Shown here: positions 19,718-31,400 of the stretch, one piece after another
Numbering within the stretch: position 1 is the first letter of the stretch
Layout of the letters: every line of letters begins with the position of its first letter
DNA from: Reticulitermes speratus
Taxonomy: Eukaryota; Arthropoda; Insecta; Blattodea; Rhinotermitidae
Length of the DNA stretch: 64,000 nt
Assembly: GCA_021186555.1 (NCBI GenBank)
Contig: JAJKFL010000039.1
Coordinates: 40,744,610 to 40,808,609, forward strand
Direction: 5' to 3'
Notes under the pieces: generated by a model
Database searches by the model: none
What the model saw: only the letters and a program-made list of their open reading frames with translations
Told to the model about the DNA's origin: nothing
Made by a program: the position numbers and the translations under genes

Positions 19718-20597
19718 ATGGTGTGCTGTCCGTCCCAAATTCACAAATCTCATTGCCATGTGTGGGGAAGGGGGGGGGGGAGAAGAGCATTCATACTATT
19801 CATAAATTCAGTAACTCTGATCTGACTTTGCTGCTCATGTGTAGATTAATGTGTTAACCTAATCCATTTTTTAATCAAGCCAAACTAATTTGCAGGAGGG
19901 TATAAAGGCACAGTCTGACTTTGTTGCTCTGATTTGATCTGGACCACATTACGTTGATTTTGTTTGCTCTAGCAGCAGGGACCGACTCCTATCCCAGAGG
20001 AATGCTGCAGTATTGATATTGGTATTTTTCAATTATGAAAAGGTGAATGTTTTGCATAACTTCCACCTTGAGATTTTGTTAATTAGTGGAATGAATATAT
20101 TATGAATGAATGTTTGAGCATTGTACTTTACCTTCTCAACATTGCTGTAAAAATGATTTGTGCAGCTTCGTTCTGGATTTCTGTTTATTATACTTGCTGT
20201 AGGTAGTAAATATAAGCAGCCATTCAGTGTATAATTTTGAGGGAAATGATTTGTGCAGCTTTGTTCTAGATTTGTGTTCATTATACATGCTGTAGGTAGT
20301 AAATGTAAGCAGCCTTTCAGTGTATAATTTTGAGGAACAGAATCGTCACGTTTCCTCTGTTTTCGTTGCCCTAAAGTCATAGTATGATGTTATGTCAGAC
20401 TTCTTCTGTGTGTGCATGTGTGAGTGCGTGTAAAGTTTTGAAAACTTCCAATGTATGATTTCGTTTTCTGTATTTCACACAACCAGAATTGTCCATTTTA
20501 CTTTTCCATTCTTGTAACAGATAAATTGCTGTTTTATTTTGTTTGATGGTAGTCATCCCATTGTGTTTAAATATCAGTATTGATAAATACACAAGCC
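19718..20597. repeat. LC8 3' flank with a 93-bp tandem duplication
   Basis: A run of G lies at about 19770-19780. A 93-base segment starting AAATGATTTGTGCAGCTT at 20151 is repeated at 20244 with about ten differences, ending near 20337. The rest is AT-rich and probably includes the LC8 3' untranslated region. Confidence 0.6.
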
Positions 20598-21676
20598 GTC
20601 CATCTAACACAACTGTTCACTTTTACTGCAACACAGCTACATGTTTTGGTACACTGCAGAACCATCATTAGGCTGTCACTTAAACACTCCTTAGAAAAGG
20701 GTAACCTTGCATACACAGTATACACTTAATTTGTTTTTATGAGATCTTAAACACTATAAAAACTAGTTAAAATGCTTCCTTATTTTGACAGTAACTCTTA
20801 TTTATATAAATCCAATTTATAAAACCATCTATTTTTAGAAACAATGTGTATAAAAACTTCTTTTATAAACATGTTATTTTAATACATATGTTCGATTCAA
20901 AACTGTGTTCAGATTTTTCCTATGTTATCTACTTTTTTCTTTTCTTTGATATAATTTTTGTTTCAAAGTTGTGTGGCGAAGGTTGACTTCATGTTGTGTA
21001 TAATCTCATTGATTTTTCATATTTTATGTCGTCATCTGTTTTTCCTCCGAATATTTCCCAGATTCCATTTTTAATTGTCATATGTATTATTGATGTGGAC
21101 ATCTGTTTTCTATATACCTCACCACACATACTGAGATGATAGTACGAGGTATATAGAAAACGGAAGTCCACATCAATAATACATATTACAACTAAAAATA
21201 TAATCTGGGAAATATTCGGAGGAAAAACAGAAGACGATACAAAATACGAAAAATCAGTAACAAGAGATTATACACCGTGTGTGAAGTCAATCTTCGCCAC
21301 ACAGTTTAAAACAAAAATTGAAGAAAAAATAGAAAAAAGTAGACCTCAATATAGGGAAAATTTGTACACAGTTTTGAATCTAAGATAAATATTAAAATAT
21401 GTGTTTATGAAAGAAATCGTATACACGTTTCTAAAAATAGATTGTTTTAAAAGTTGATGGATTTATATAAGTAACAGCTACTAATTGACAAAATAAGGAA
21501 GTATTGTGACTAGTTTTTGTAACGTTTGAGATCTCATAAAAACAAATACAGTGTGTACTTTGTATCCACATTTACCTTGTTAAAAAAGTTTTTATGTTAC
21601 AGCCTGATGATGGTTCTGTGGTGGACTGAAACATGTAGCTGTGTTGCAGTAAAAGTGAATAGTTGTGTTAGACGGA
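20598..21676. mobile_element. Large inverted-repeat element (about 530-bp arms), family H
   Basis: The arms run from 20598 (CGTCCATCTAACACAACT) inwards to about 21140 and from about 21145 out to 21676 (AGTTGTGTTAGACGGA). They correspond over almost their whole length, with roughly one difference per ten to fifteen bases. Degenerate hammerhead-like cores sit about 50 bases from each end; the right one (from 21605) keeps CTGATGA, extra T, a wobble-containing stem II and GAAAC. Remnants of frames such as RGIxKTDVHINN may be eroded coding sequence, but no family can be named. Confidence 0.7.
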
Positions 21677-23756
21677 AGGTTAGCGTATTTATCTTTATTG
21701 AAATTGCTGTTTATGTCTCATATGCAGTCTGATTCTGGAACGTTCTGTAGACAGTGCTGAATTTTGTCCCTGATGAATTAATTGTTTATTGGGGAAAAAA
21801 TGTGAAGCCCTGTGTTTTGGGGGATGGTTGAAATGTTGAGATGTGACGAGGCTTCACCATTTTGTAGCAGATTCTATTTCACCATCAGACGATGGTTGTC
21901 TCAGTCTAAACTTTGATGCTTGCCAAAATGGAGCCCTGTGCCGAAAGCATATTTAAAGTAAAAGAGAATTAAATAAAAATTTTGATTGCACGACACCTGA
22001 CTAAACATTTGATATTGCAAGGTGTGCATTCACTGTCTCACTTTTCTAAATGTAATGTATCACACAAATTTTCCTGGTTGCTATTTTGTCAATAAGTTGG
22101 TGCTGTGTAGAGAAATTATGTGCTTGTTTCAGAGATGTTTATTCAGTCTTTATTCAGATGTAAAAAATAATTCTTCTGTACTCTGTATTATAATTATTAT
22201 ATAAACATAGAGACAACAAGCATTAAACTGATATATCATGAGTTTAAAGGGAACTCTGGTCTGTTACCAGCCTCTTTCTCCTTTATCCTTTGTCCTAGTT
22301 CTAGAGGGCTGACTTCATGTGTTTTAGCGACCGCAGTGCTTCTAGGTGGTCATTTGGCCAGTTTCCTGTACTGTACTGAACATTGCTGCACTCAAATTGC
22401 TGTTTGTAAAGCGTGCCTGTGAAACTCAAAGCCTGTGTTCCATTACAAATATAGAACAGGTGTGGTGCTGTGCACTTGTTAATGTTGAGGTGTGACATTT
22501 AAGTGCTTGTGTAATAATTACTAATTACTTGCAGCCATTTTAGCATATAATTTCTGCTGTGCTTACAGGCAAAGGTTTTGTATGTTTGTTGGTTTTATTA
22601 ACCGTTTCAGTACCCAGTTTAATTTATTAAAAGGAAATTTTTTTTTGGCGTCCGGTTATAACATGCAGTGTCCATTATGAAAGGTTACAGATTTTTGCCA
22701 GGAATAGCGAAGAGCTATGAGGCAACATGGGTCCAGTTTGTTGTTCAGTTAATAGGTTGTATTTCTTGGTTTGTTATCCTGTCTATGGCACATGATTTGC
22801 TTGTATTAAAGTTAGTGGGAGAGTTGGAATTGCATGGAGAAGGGTGGCTGATGACATCATGGATGGATACGTGAGGCACGAATCGAGTGCTTGGTATGTG
22901 TTGCCTCAAATTCTTTTTACAGTTTATGCAATGATGATGTCAGTAGCTCAGATCGCACTTCATCAGGCGATAGGATGGTTAGTGGATAATGAATTTGAAT
23001 ATGGTCCAGAGCAGTGGTGGCTTAATTTTGAGGCACAGGCTCATTGGGTTATCTAATATTGTTTATCACTTTCCTCCAACTTGTGGATGGTTGGCTGATT
23101 GGGCTACATTAATACAATAAGCTGATAGGAACAGGCAACTGATGGTTGTCAGAATAATGACCCTATATTATCATGGCACTTGTGTGGAGGGAATGAGGCA
23201 AGCCAAAAAACCTGCGGATAGGATAGTTGTGCCCCAGCTGTGGTTCTAACTGGGTACAAAATACAAAGTCAGAAACAGTATGTGAGTGAACTTGTTCGGT
23301 TGAAGTGTTTCATTTTTGTGCCAAACTGGGTAATGTGACTGTATATATAATGTATGCATCATGTCTAAATTTAAGAAGTTTGCTTAGTGAAAACTCAAAG
23401 CCTGTGTGAATTGGGGGTTAGGTAACCTTTGTAATGTTGCATGTTGTTTTTAAGTACTGTTTGTACAACTGCTGTGCATGAACCAAGACTTAGCTCATGG
23501 GTTGCTCAGTTTATAGTGCTTAAAACAAAAATGGACATCCATATGGTTTGAATTGAATATTTATGGATAAAAGTCATATTTCTGTTCTGTAACTTACTTT
23601 ATATAGTTTATTAGCTGCAATGTTTCTCTGACTAGGATTTAGTTACGTTATGTTCTCCGTGATGGAAACTGAGATTCCAAGGTTCAGAATCGGAAATACT
23701 GTCTGCAACAACGTGGAACATGTGACTTCAGGCTTCCACCATGGTGTGAGAACTTC
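21677..23756. other. Unassigned interval between LC8 and COQ5
   Basis: No conserved exon recognised. The plus frames at 22668-22874 and 22844-23056 overlap, are rich in aromatic and aliphatic residues and match nothing I know. It may be distal 3' untranslated or intergenic DNA. Confidence 0.35.
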
Positions 23757-23945
23757 ACTCTTCTGGGATATTATGCAGCATAGATTGGTAGTTAGTCACC
23801 AACGTTTCAGCACAACCTATCGATCCCATCTTCAAGGGTCAAGCAGTCCAAGAAGACTGCTTGACCCTTGAAGATCGGACCGCTAGGTTGTCCTGAAATG
23901 TCTGTAACTAACTACCAATCTATGCTATATAACATCCCAGAAGAG
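23757..23945. repeat. Fold-back element, family M, tight palindrome
   Basis: Outer arms CTTCTGGGATATTATGCAGC and its complement CATCCCAGAAGAG; inner arms GGTAGTTAGTCACCAACG and GTAACTAACTACC; the centre is GTCAAGCAGTCC with GACTGCTTGAC. The minus-reading arm has the GAAAC and stem of the hammerhead-like core but ends GTG instead of GTA. Confidence 0.7.
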
Positions 23946-24254
23946 CAAAGCTCTGACATGGAACACATCTGTCTCAGTGCTCTAGTGTCACTTGTGAATG
24001 CCCATCAGTTGTGTAATTGTGATTTTGAAATTCATGTTGGCTTCACTGTTTAAGATATATGACTCGTATCATTCCTTTTCTCGACAACAGTTGTGCATCT
24101 CATTTTTATGTTGCAAGAATCTTAAATGTGGTGAATACCAACATAGAAGTTTATAAAAATGTTCCGTTCAGTTTAACTGTAACAATGTCTGCTACTTCCT
24201 CAGTGTATAGGTAATGTCTTTGTACTTAATTAAGCATCATGTCATGTAGACAGA

Positions 24255-24440
24255 GGAGCAGAGGTGTAGCTCCACATATTCTTAATGGCACTAGATAGAA
24301 GTAAGTAGTTGGCTTAACCCTCTGGTTGTTTGACCCCCAAGGATAGAGCCACAGGTACCCATTGCATAGGAGGTAGGATGGCCTTCACAGCTGGTCTCGA
24401 CTCTCAAGTACTCAGGGAAATCAGAGTAAGGTGTAGGAGG
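24255..24440 (-). mobile_element. SINE, family S1, truncated
   Basis: Reverse orientation, with GAGGTGTAGCTCCACATATT, ACTAGATAGAAGTAAGTAG and CAGGTACCCATTGCATAGGAG. The B-box end is missing. Confidence 0.6.
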
Positions 24441-24627
24441 GTGAAAAGGAAGTTGGAATATGCGTGGAAAGCAGGAGCAGAATAATGTCACGTTCCTAAT
24501 CTGGCTGTGTGCACTTTGTGACATATGGCATTGCACATGATAAGTTGGTACACTGCGTTCAAAATACTGGTGGTGCAGAGCCCAATGGAATAGGGTGGTG
24601 TTTGGATATAACACTGAAGGAACTTCA

Positions 24628-25165
24628 TTCATTCATTCATTCATTCTGTAGTCTGTCTTACGACAGGTCCGTAGCCTCTTCCAAAGCGAGTTCTCCACAG
24701 GGTGCGATCTAGTGCTTCCTCTTTCAATTTCCAGTATCTTTTCTTTTCCTTAAGGTCATCCAGTAGCTGCTTACGTCTTCTCCCTCGTCTTCCCGTCATT
24801 TCTATCCTTCCCCTAACTTTCCTTCAATCACATGTTTCAGAAGGCAGTTTCTACGCAAGATGTGACCAATCCAGTTAGCCTTTCTTCTTTTTATTGTATG
24901 TAGGATATTCCTCTCCTCCTTGACTCTGTGTAATACTTCTTCATTTCTCACACGATCGGTCCAACTGATCTCCATTCTTCTCCAGCACCACATTTCAAAA
25001 CTTTCCAGATACTTCTGATCTACTTTCCGAAGTGTCCACGTTTCAGCACCACACAAAGCTACGCTCCAAATGTAGCACTTTACTAGTTTCTTCCTTAAAT
25101 TTAATTCCAGTTTGCTGGTGAAAAGATTTTTCTTCTTGTTGAATGCTGTTTTTGCCATGGCAATT
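24628..25165 (-). mobile_element. LINE 3' end, RTE/jockey-like, truncated
   Basis: The minus frame at 24802-25158 encodes the end of a non-LTR reverse transcriptase: KKLVKCYIWSVALCGAETWT, LESFEMWCWRRMEISWTDRV and RRKANWIGHILRRNCLLKHV. The C-terminal arrangement resembles the RTE-like tail elsewhere but with different residues, so it is a separate family. The 3' end is a (GAAT)n tail at about 24628-24645. The upstream two thirds of the element are absent. Confidence 0.75.
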
Positions 25166-25289
25166 CTGGATTTAATTTCACGTGTACACCTTGCATCATT
25201 TGTTGCATTTTAGCAGTAATTGTATAAATGTTTGTGATGTATGGGAATGTACTGGTACGATTAAATATTGACACATCCTCAGTGGAGCT

Positions 25290-25295
25290 TTATTA
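25290..25295 (-). terminator. COQ5 polyadenylation signal
   Basis: AATAAA on the minus strand, within CTGTAATAAAGCTCC, about 135 bases past the COQ5 stop codon. The spacing suits a short 3' untranslated region. Confidence 0.6.
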
Positions 25296-25428
25296 CAGCC
25301 TTATAACTCTAAAATTAAATCACACAGTTTCTCCATCTTGCACATGACGAACTATATTATTACGGTGAAACAGAATGACTGAAATATTTACATATTTCAA
25401 GTATTATATCTGCTGCTCATCAGGCATA

Positions 25429-28400
25429 TTAAAGCTTGAATCCTGAGTGGATAGCCACGACACCAAATGAAAGATTCTCATAGCTGACTTGGCAGAACCC
25501 TGCATTCTCAATCATAGATCTGAAATCTTCCTGGAAAAATAAAAATATGTGATCAGAAACACATCCACATGGAATTATTGTAATGGTAGTAATGACGCTG
25601 CCTCCTCACTGATTGGGAAACTGACGTATACTCTCTACAAGATACTGGTAAGGCTTCCACTGTCCAGCAATCAGTTGTCCCATGACTGGAATAACCTGGA
25701 AGGAGTACTGGTCATACATCCTGCAACACATGGGTTTGGTCGAAACGTCCATCATAGGTCTGGAGTAACTTGGGGTGAAGTAAATAAGCATGCGATTGTA
25801 CCTTTCATGCGGAAACAACTGTGTCACCATCGTTTGTTTTTGATAACTAAGTAACGACGGAGCACACTGCATGCTTTCAGGCTTCTGCTGCGGTGTAGAC
25901 GAGATATTCACTCTTCTGTGATGTTACGCAGCGTTGAGTGGCAGTTAGTTACCGATGTTTCAGGACAGCCTATCGGGCCCATCTTCAAGGGTCAGAAGAT
26001 GGAACTGATAGGCTGTCCCAAAATATCGGTAACTAACTGCCAATCAACGCTGCGTAACATCCCAGAGGTATGGAGCAGAGTCGCTGCTGAGAACCTAACA
26101 GTTAAATCCCCACTTTTTATGGACCTTGAAGTTTCATTACACTCACAAGGACCCCAATACTCCTCCCTCTTGTGAGCCACATCCTGTTTAAGGAACACTT
26201 TAATATTATTCTCCCATCTATTTCTAGGTCTTCCAAGTGTTCCTGTTTTCTTGCCAAAATTTTGTACACATGTTCTCTATGTGTGCTACAAGCCCCGCCC
26301 ACCTCATCCTCCTTGATTTGAATTAATAACAGAATCTAGAGGCTAACACAGTAATTTTCTGACCGGAGTTTTAAGTAATAGGAAGAGAAATTCTAGTTGT
26401 CAAATCTGTGACATTTTTTCCTACTTGTATCACTGCTGTTTATTACCCGGACCCTTGCTTCTGTTAGAGTCAGTATTATAGTTGTCTCATTCCCTTTTCA
26501 GGGTTAGAGGGGGAGGAGGGGCAGCATCCTGTACTGCTGCACATGCTAGCACAGAAATGACAGGATGTCTGTATTGAAGACTGTTTCCATGGCAACCGAA
26601 CCAATATTATTTATATCTAGAGGAAGTGAGGCTGCGAATAATGTGAATATCAGCTTCTTGAAGGACAATCTCAAGTCGCTTCCTCAAAATCACTAATCAA
26701 TAACAGGAGCCAGGGTTGTGGCAACCAGGCTAGCATGAATCAATATTAGAGGTATTCACATTATTCAGAAACAGAAGAGAGAGGGTGGGTGATTCTTAAT
26801 AAAAGGCAGAGCTATATGGTACCACTCTGTTCCAGTACTAGTATAACTTGACCGAAATGACATACCCCTTCTCTTTTGTATAATCGACCCCTAGCAATTC
26901 CAGAGCCCGATATATACCGCTGCATAGCTTAATGCCTATTTCGATATGGCGTACAAACACTTCTTCTTTCACCCGCTAGATGGCATACGAATCTACCTTT
27001 CTGCCGTCTATTAGCATAATTGTTCTTTTGACTTCCCGACAGTTATTTTATTCTTGGAAAGACAACAATCTAAGTTCTGCAATGTGTATTATGAGCCCCA
27101 GAAAGAAGGAGAAAGCCCCTTGACAAAAAAAAAAAACGATGGGGGATGTTCGTCATTGAGTATAACGTTCAGGGGCGTAGGTACTAAGCCGCGGGAGATT
27201 CGGCGACGCCCGTACCAATATCCTTTTATTGGTCTGCCTTCAGGCAGCTGAAATATGACATTAAATATTGTCAATCTTGTCAAATTATCGTAATCGCAAT
27301 CATGTGAATCTATAAGAGCGAAAAAATATAACGAAAGAAAGTTCTGTAAGGTTACTTCAAGGTTATCCGAAAACTTTTACTGATTCAATGCTGCATCCAT
27401 GCCCACAAAAATTTCGCTACCCTAGTGTAACTGAACCCACCTCAACTCGCCACAGGATTGTCACTATAACGGTTCAGGCTAGAAATCGTAGAATCCCAAA
27501 CTACCCAAATTACATTTGTGCCATTTCGGTCAAGAGAATTCATTTATGGGTTAACTCTTTAAAAAAAAAATTTTAATAATAAATAAAAATAAAAAAGGTG
27601 AAAATACTTGTCTGTCCAGCTCTCCCTGATTTTTGAAGGTGTGTTGCTTTTTGGAAGGTTCACAGGCTTCGCCCATTTGTCCTTCTGGTAAGAGCAACAT
27701 GTGGATGAAGATGAGTGTGGAGCACTGGTGGAATGATACTGACAGGAGTAAACTGACAGACTCAGAAAAAAACCTGGTCCAGTGCCACTCTGTCCATGAA
27801 AACTTTCATGTGGACTGGCCTGGGACTGAACACAGACCTCCGGGCTTAAAGGTGAAAATTTACCTGAATTATATTTAGAGATTCAGTTTGTACGGTGGAG
27901 TAAATACACTCCATATAAGTTAAAAAAAAAATCAATCAGTTAATGCTGTATATGGAAATAATCGCTGTTTGTTCTGAGATCCACACAAAACACATAAATA
28001 CAGTCCGTACCGCGCAGTAAACACACTCCGTCTCAGTTATACAAACCAGTCAGTTAATGTTGTACAGTGAAATAATCGCTGTTTGTTCTGAGATCCACAC
28101 AAAACACATAAATACAGTTCGTACCGCGCAGTAAACACACTCCGTCTCAGTTATACAAACCAGTCAGTTAATGTTGTACAGTGAAATAATCGCTGTTTGT
28201 TCTGAGATCCACACAAAACACATAAATACAGTTCGTACCGCGCAGTAAACACACTCCGTCTCAGTTATACAAACCAGTCAGTTAATGTTGTACAGTGAAA
28301 TAATCGCTGTTTGTTCTGAGATCCACACAAAACACATAAATACAGTTCGTACCGCGCAGTAAACACACTCCGTCTCAGTTATACAAACCAGTCAGTTAAT

Positions 28401-31400
28401 GTTGTACAGTGAAATAATCGCTGTTTGTTCTGAGATCCACACAAAACACATAAATACAGTCCGTACCGCGCAGTAAACACACTCCGTCTCAGTTATACAA
28501 ACCAGTCAGTTAATGCTGTACAGTGAAATAATCGCTGTTTGTTCTGAGATCCACACAAAACACATAAATACACTGTGTGGGCAGAACGTAGAATTGTTGA
28601 ATGTTAAACTGGTGGTACATATAGTAACCACTGGGAATTAACAAAAATCAGTACCTAAACTTAAAATAGTGTTGAATGACAGTGAATAATGATGAATTTG
28701 TAAAAGATGCCGAAGGAAGTGGCCATGGCCCACTTTGAGGTACTATCACAGAATTTGCTGTGAACCTCAGTGAGGGACCTGGGACCTCACAAATATGAGG
28801 CAGGCGTGTTAAACATTAAATTCTTATGTTCGTTTACTGGTAGGTGTGGGGGTTCGACTGAGCATCAGGTGGCCCCAGTATGTTGCACGTCTTTGTCAGT
28901 TACATCATGTACCTTTGACATTGTGTGAGGTGAAGGTACAGCAGTGAAGTTGTAACTATCCCAGCTAATACATACTACTTATGGATTAATAATAAGAAAA
29001 TCTGTTATCTTTTTTCTGTTAGTATACAATTACTATGGCAGCAAGAGTTTTACTAATTTACACTTCTTTCAACACTATGTATTATCAGTGACTCCCAATG
29101 CTATATGATCTTAGCAATTTGAAACATCATTAAATAACACACTTAAAACAAGGTATGCCAGGTTATGTTAAGAACCTTGTAGTACAGTGAACCAGAGGAT
29201 TATCATCAGTACTCATCAAACCATGCTGTTCCCTAGTAATAATATGTGGTAAAGGTAATGTAAGTAAGCACCAGTCCATGAAGATGCTTGGGAGAATGAA
29301 GGTATAGCTCCATGCATTCTTAACCTTGCCACTATATGAATGCTCAGCATCATACCCCAGCCACTTTACTCCCAGGTAAAGGGCCCTGGTACCCACTCTC
29401 TTTCCCTTGTCAGGAATTGAATCCCATTCTCCAGTCTGTAGCCTGGGCATTACACCAGCTGAGTTATCCTGGGCACAATACTGTTCACTGATATCTTGAC
29501 GATACTGTGATTGAAACATTGCAGTAACTGACAACATTGTGTCACGGTTATTGTGGAGTAATGTGACAGTACTATACACACAGACATTTCTACAAGTTAA
29601 AACTACGACAGGACACTAACAAATACAAATTTAATAGCTTTTATTTCAACCAACATATGCACTACACCTTTGTCGTCATATATACCCCTATATATGTTTC
29701 GACTACTTATTAGTCATCGTCAGGGGGATCAAAGTATATAAACACAGACTACACATCCACTATAATAGTCACAACGCAGCCATCAGGCGAAGCCTACACA
29801 ACACGGCACAACAACACGCCACAGATAAATTCACCAGCCATTTGAGAAGGAAACAAGACCAGCTGCCAATAATTTTAAATAAATTTTAAACGTTTTAATC
29901 CAAAAGAAAAACAAATGCACTAATATATTTTAACCACTGAAGCAAAAATGCTACATGTTTTTATAGTGAACATAGTTCATCTTATTTTAACATTGAATGT
30001 GAACCAACTATTATAGTGGATGTGTAGTCTGTGTTTATATACTTTTATCCCACTGATGATGACTAATAAGTAGTCGAAACATATGTAGGGGTATATATGA
30101 CGACAAATTGTAGTGCATGTGTTGGTTAAAATAAAAGCTATTATATAAGACAGAATGCACGGTGAATATAATGTGAAAATAAAAATTTGTTTTATGTCGT
30201 CAATGACTTGGTTTCACATCCTTATTTTACTTTTAATAGGAAGTTAAAAAATATGATTTTACTCAGAGCATCCCCCTATTTGGGACGTTTTCTCACCACT
30301 GGAGCATCTTGTTGTTAAGTTGGCTGAACTCTAGGCACATGAACCTTCCTCCCGGTTTCAGCACCCTGTATGCCTCCTCCAGTACTCTGTCTATGTGCGT
30401 CACATTTCTAATGCCGAAAGCTATTGTATATGCAGTGAATGAAGCATCGTTGACTGGAAGCTTTTCTGCATCGCCCTTGAGCCAACTGATCTGCTCACCA
30501 CTGAAACCCAACTTTTTGGCTCGCAACCGGCCTACATCCAACATAGCTTCATTTATGTCACACACTGTCACACAAGCATTCAGGTTTTCTGCTGCATTCA
30601 GATATTTCAGGAACCTGAATGCGATATCACCTGAAATAAAAGTGCCTGTATGTCAGAAGTCAATAATGGCTGAACCTAGTAACATCATGCTCTATGGGAA
30701 TCACGTGGTCATGGCACAATACATAAGCCTCCTATTCAGAGGGTCCTGGGTTTTATCACAAACTGGATATGTGTGCAGTTTCCTTTGCACTCTCAATACG
30801 TGCTGAACACAAGGCTTGCTGCTGAGGTTCACAGCTCATGGTAACAGCAGGCTTTATGCTCATGAAGACTGTTGAACTAATGTGTGTGATTTGGTTGTGG
30901 TTTTTGTACTGTACAACCAATGGTTCTAAAGTCCTTGGAACAACTCAGACAGTGTACTGGGTTTTGCAGCTTAGACACTGCACCTCCCAACCTACTCCAT
31001 CCAGTCAAGCAGTCAGTAATTCAATTCAATTTTATTTAGCATCCATAATTGCTACAAGAGTAACACTTGGACAAGTCAACTTACACAAATTATACAATAT
31101 AAAACACTCAATAAAACTATATTATATAATAACCATACAAAACCTTATAAAAATATTAAGTATATGGATTTATTGCTTAAAAATCACCTGCAAAAAACTC
31201 ATTGAATGTATAAAATGGATGCTCCAATAAAAATAATTTTAGTTTATTTTTACTTAAAACCTTCCGATTTTTTTATGGCCAAGGGCAGTCTATTATGCAA
31301 TTTAATACCCCTGTTAATCACACTTTTCTTAAAACATGATGTGTTACAAGGTGGCACATGGAAATCATTTTTCCTTCTCATATCATAATCATATAAATTT

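Larger units (their letters stand above)
29631..30146. mobile_element. Fold-back element, family H
   Basis: Arms 29631-29770 and 30010-30146 share AATAGCTTTTATTTCAACCA outside and CACTATAATAG inside. The interior (about 250 bases) is AT-rich. Both arms hold the hammerhead-like core, the right one better preserved. It lies in COQ5 intron 4, 150 bases from exon 3. Confidence 0.75.

Noticed and set aside
23650-24053. Two plus frames near 23.7-24.0 kb
   Set aside because: Both run through the family M palindrome and have no conserved content.
30309-30806. A 165-codon plus-strand frame at 30.3 kb
   Set aside because: Its first two thirds are antisense to COQ5 exon 3, whose minus-strand frame carries the conserved methyltransferase motifs.
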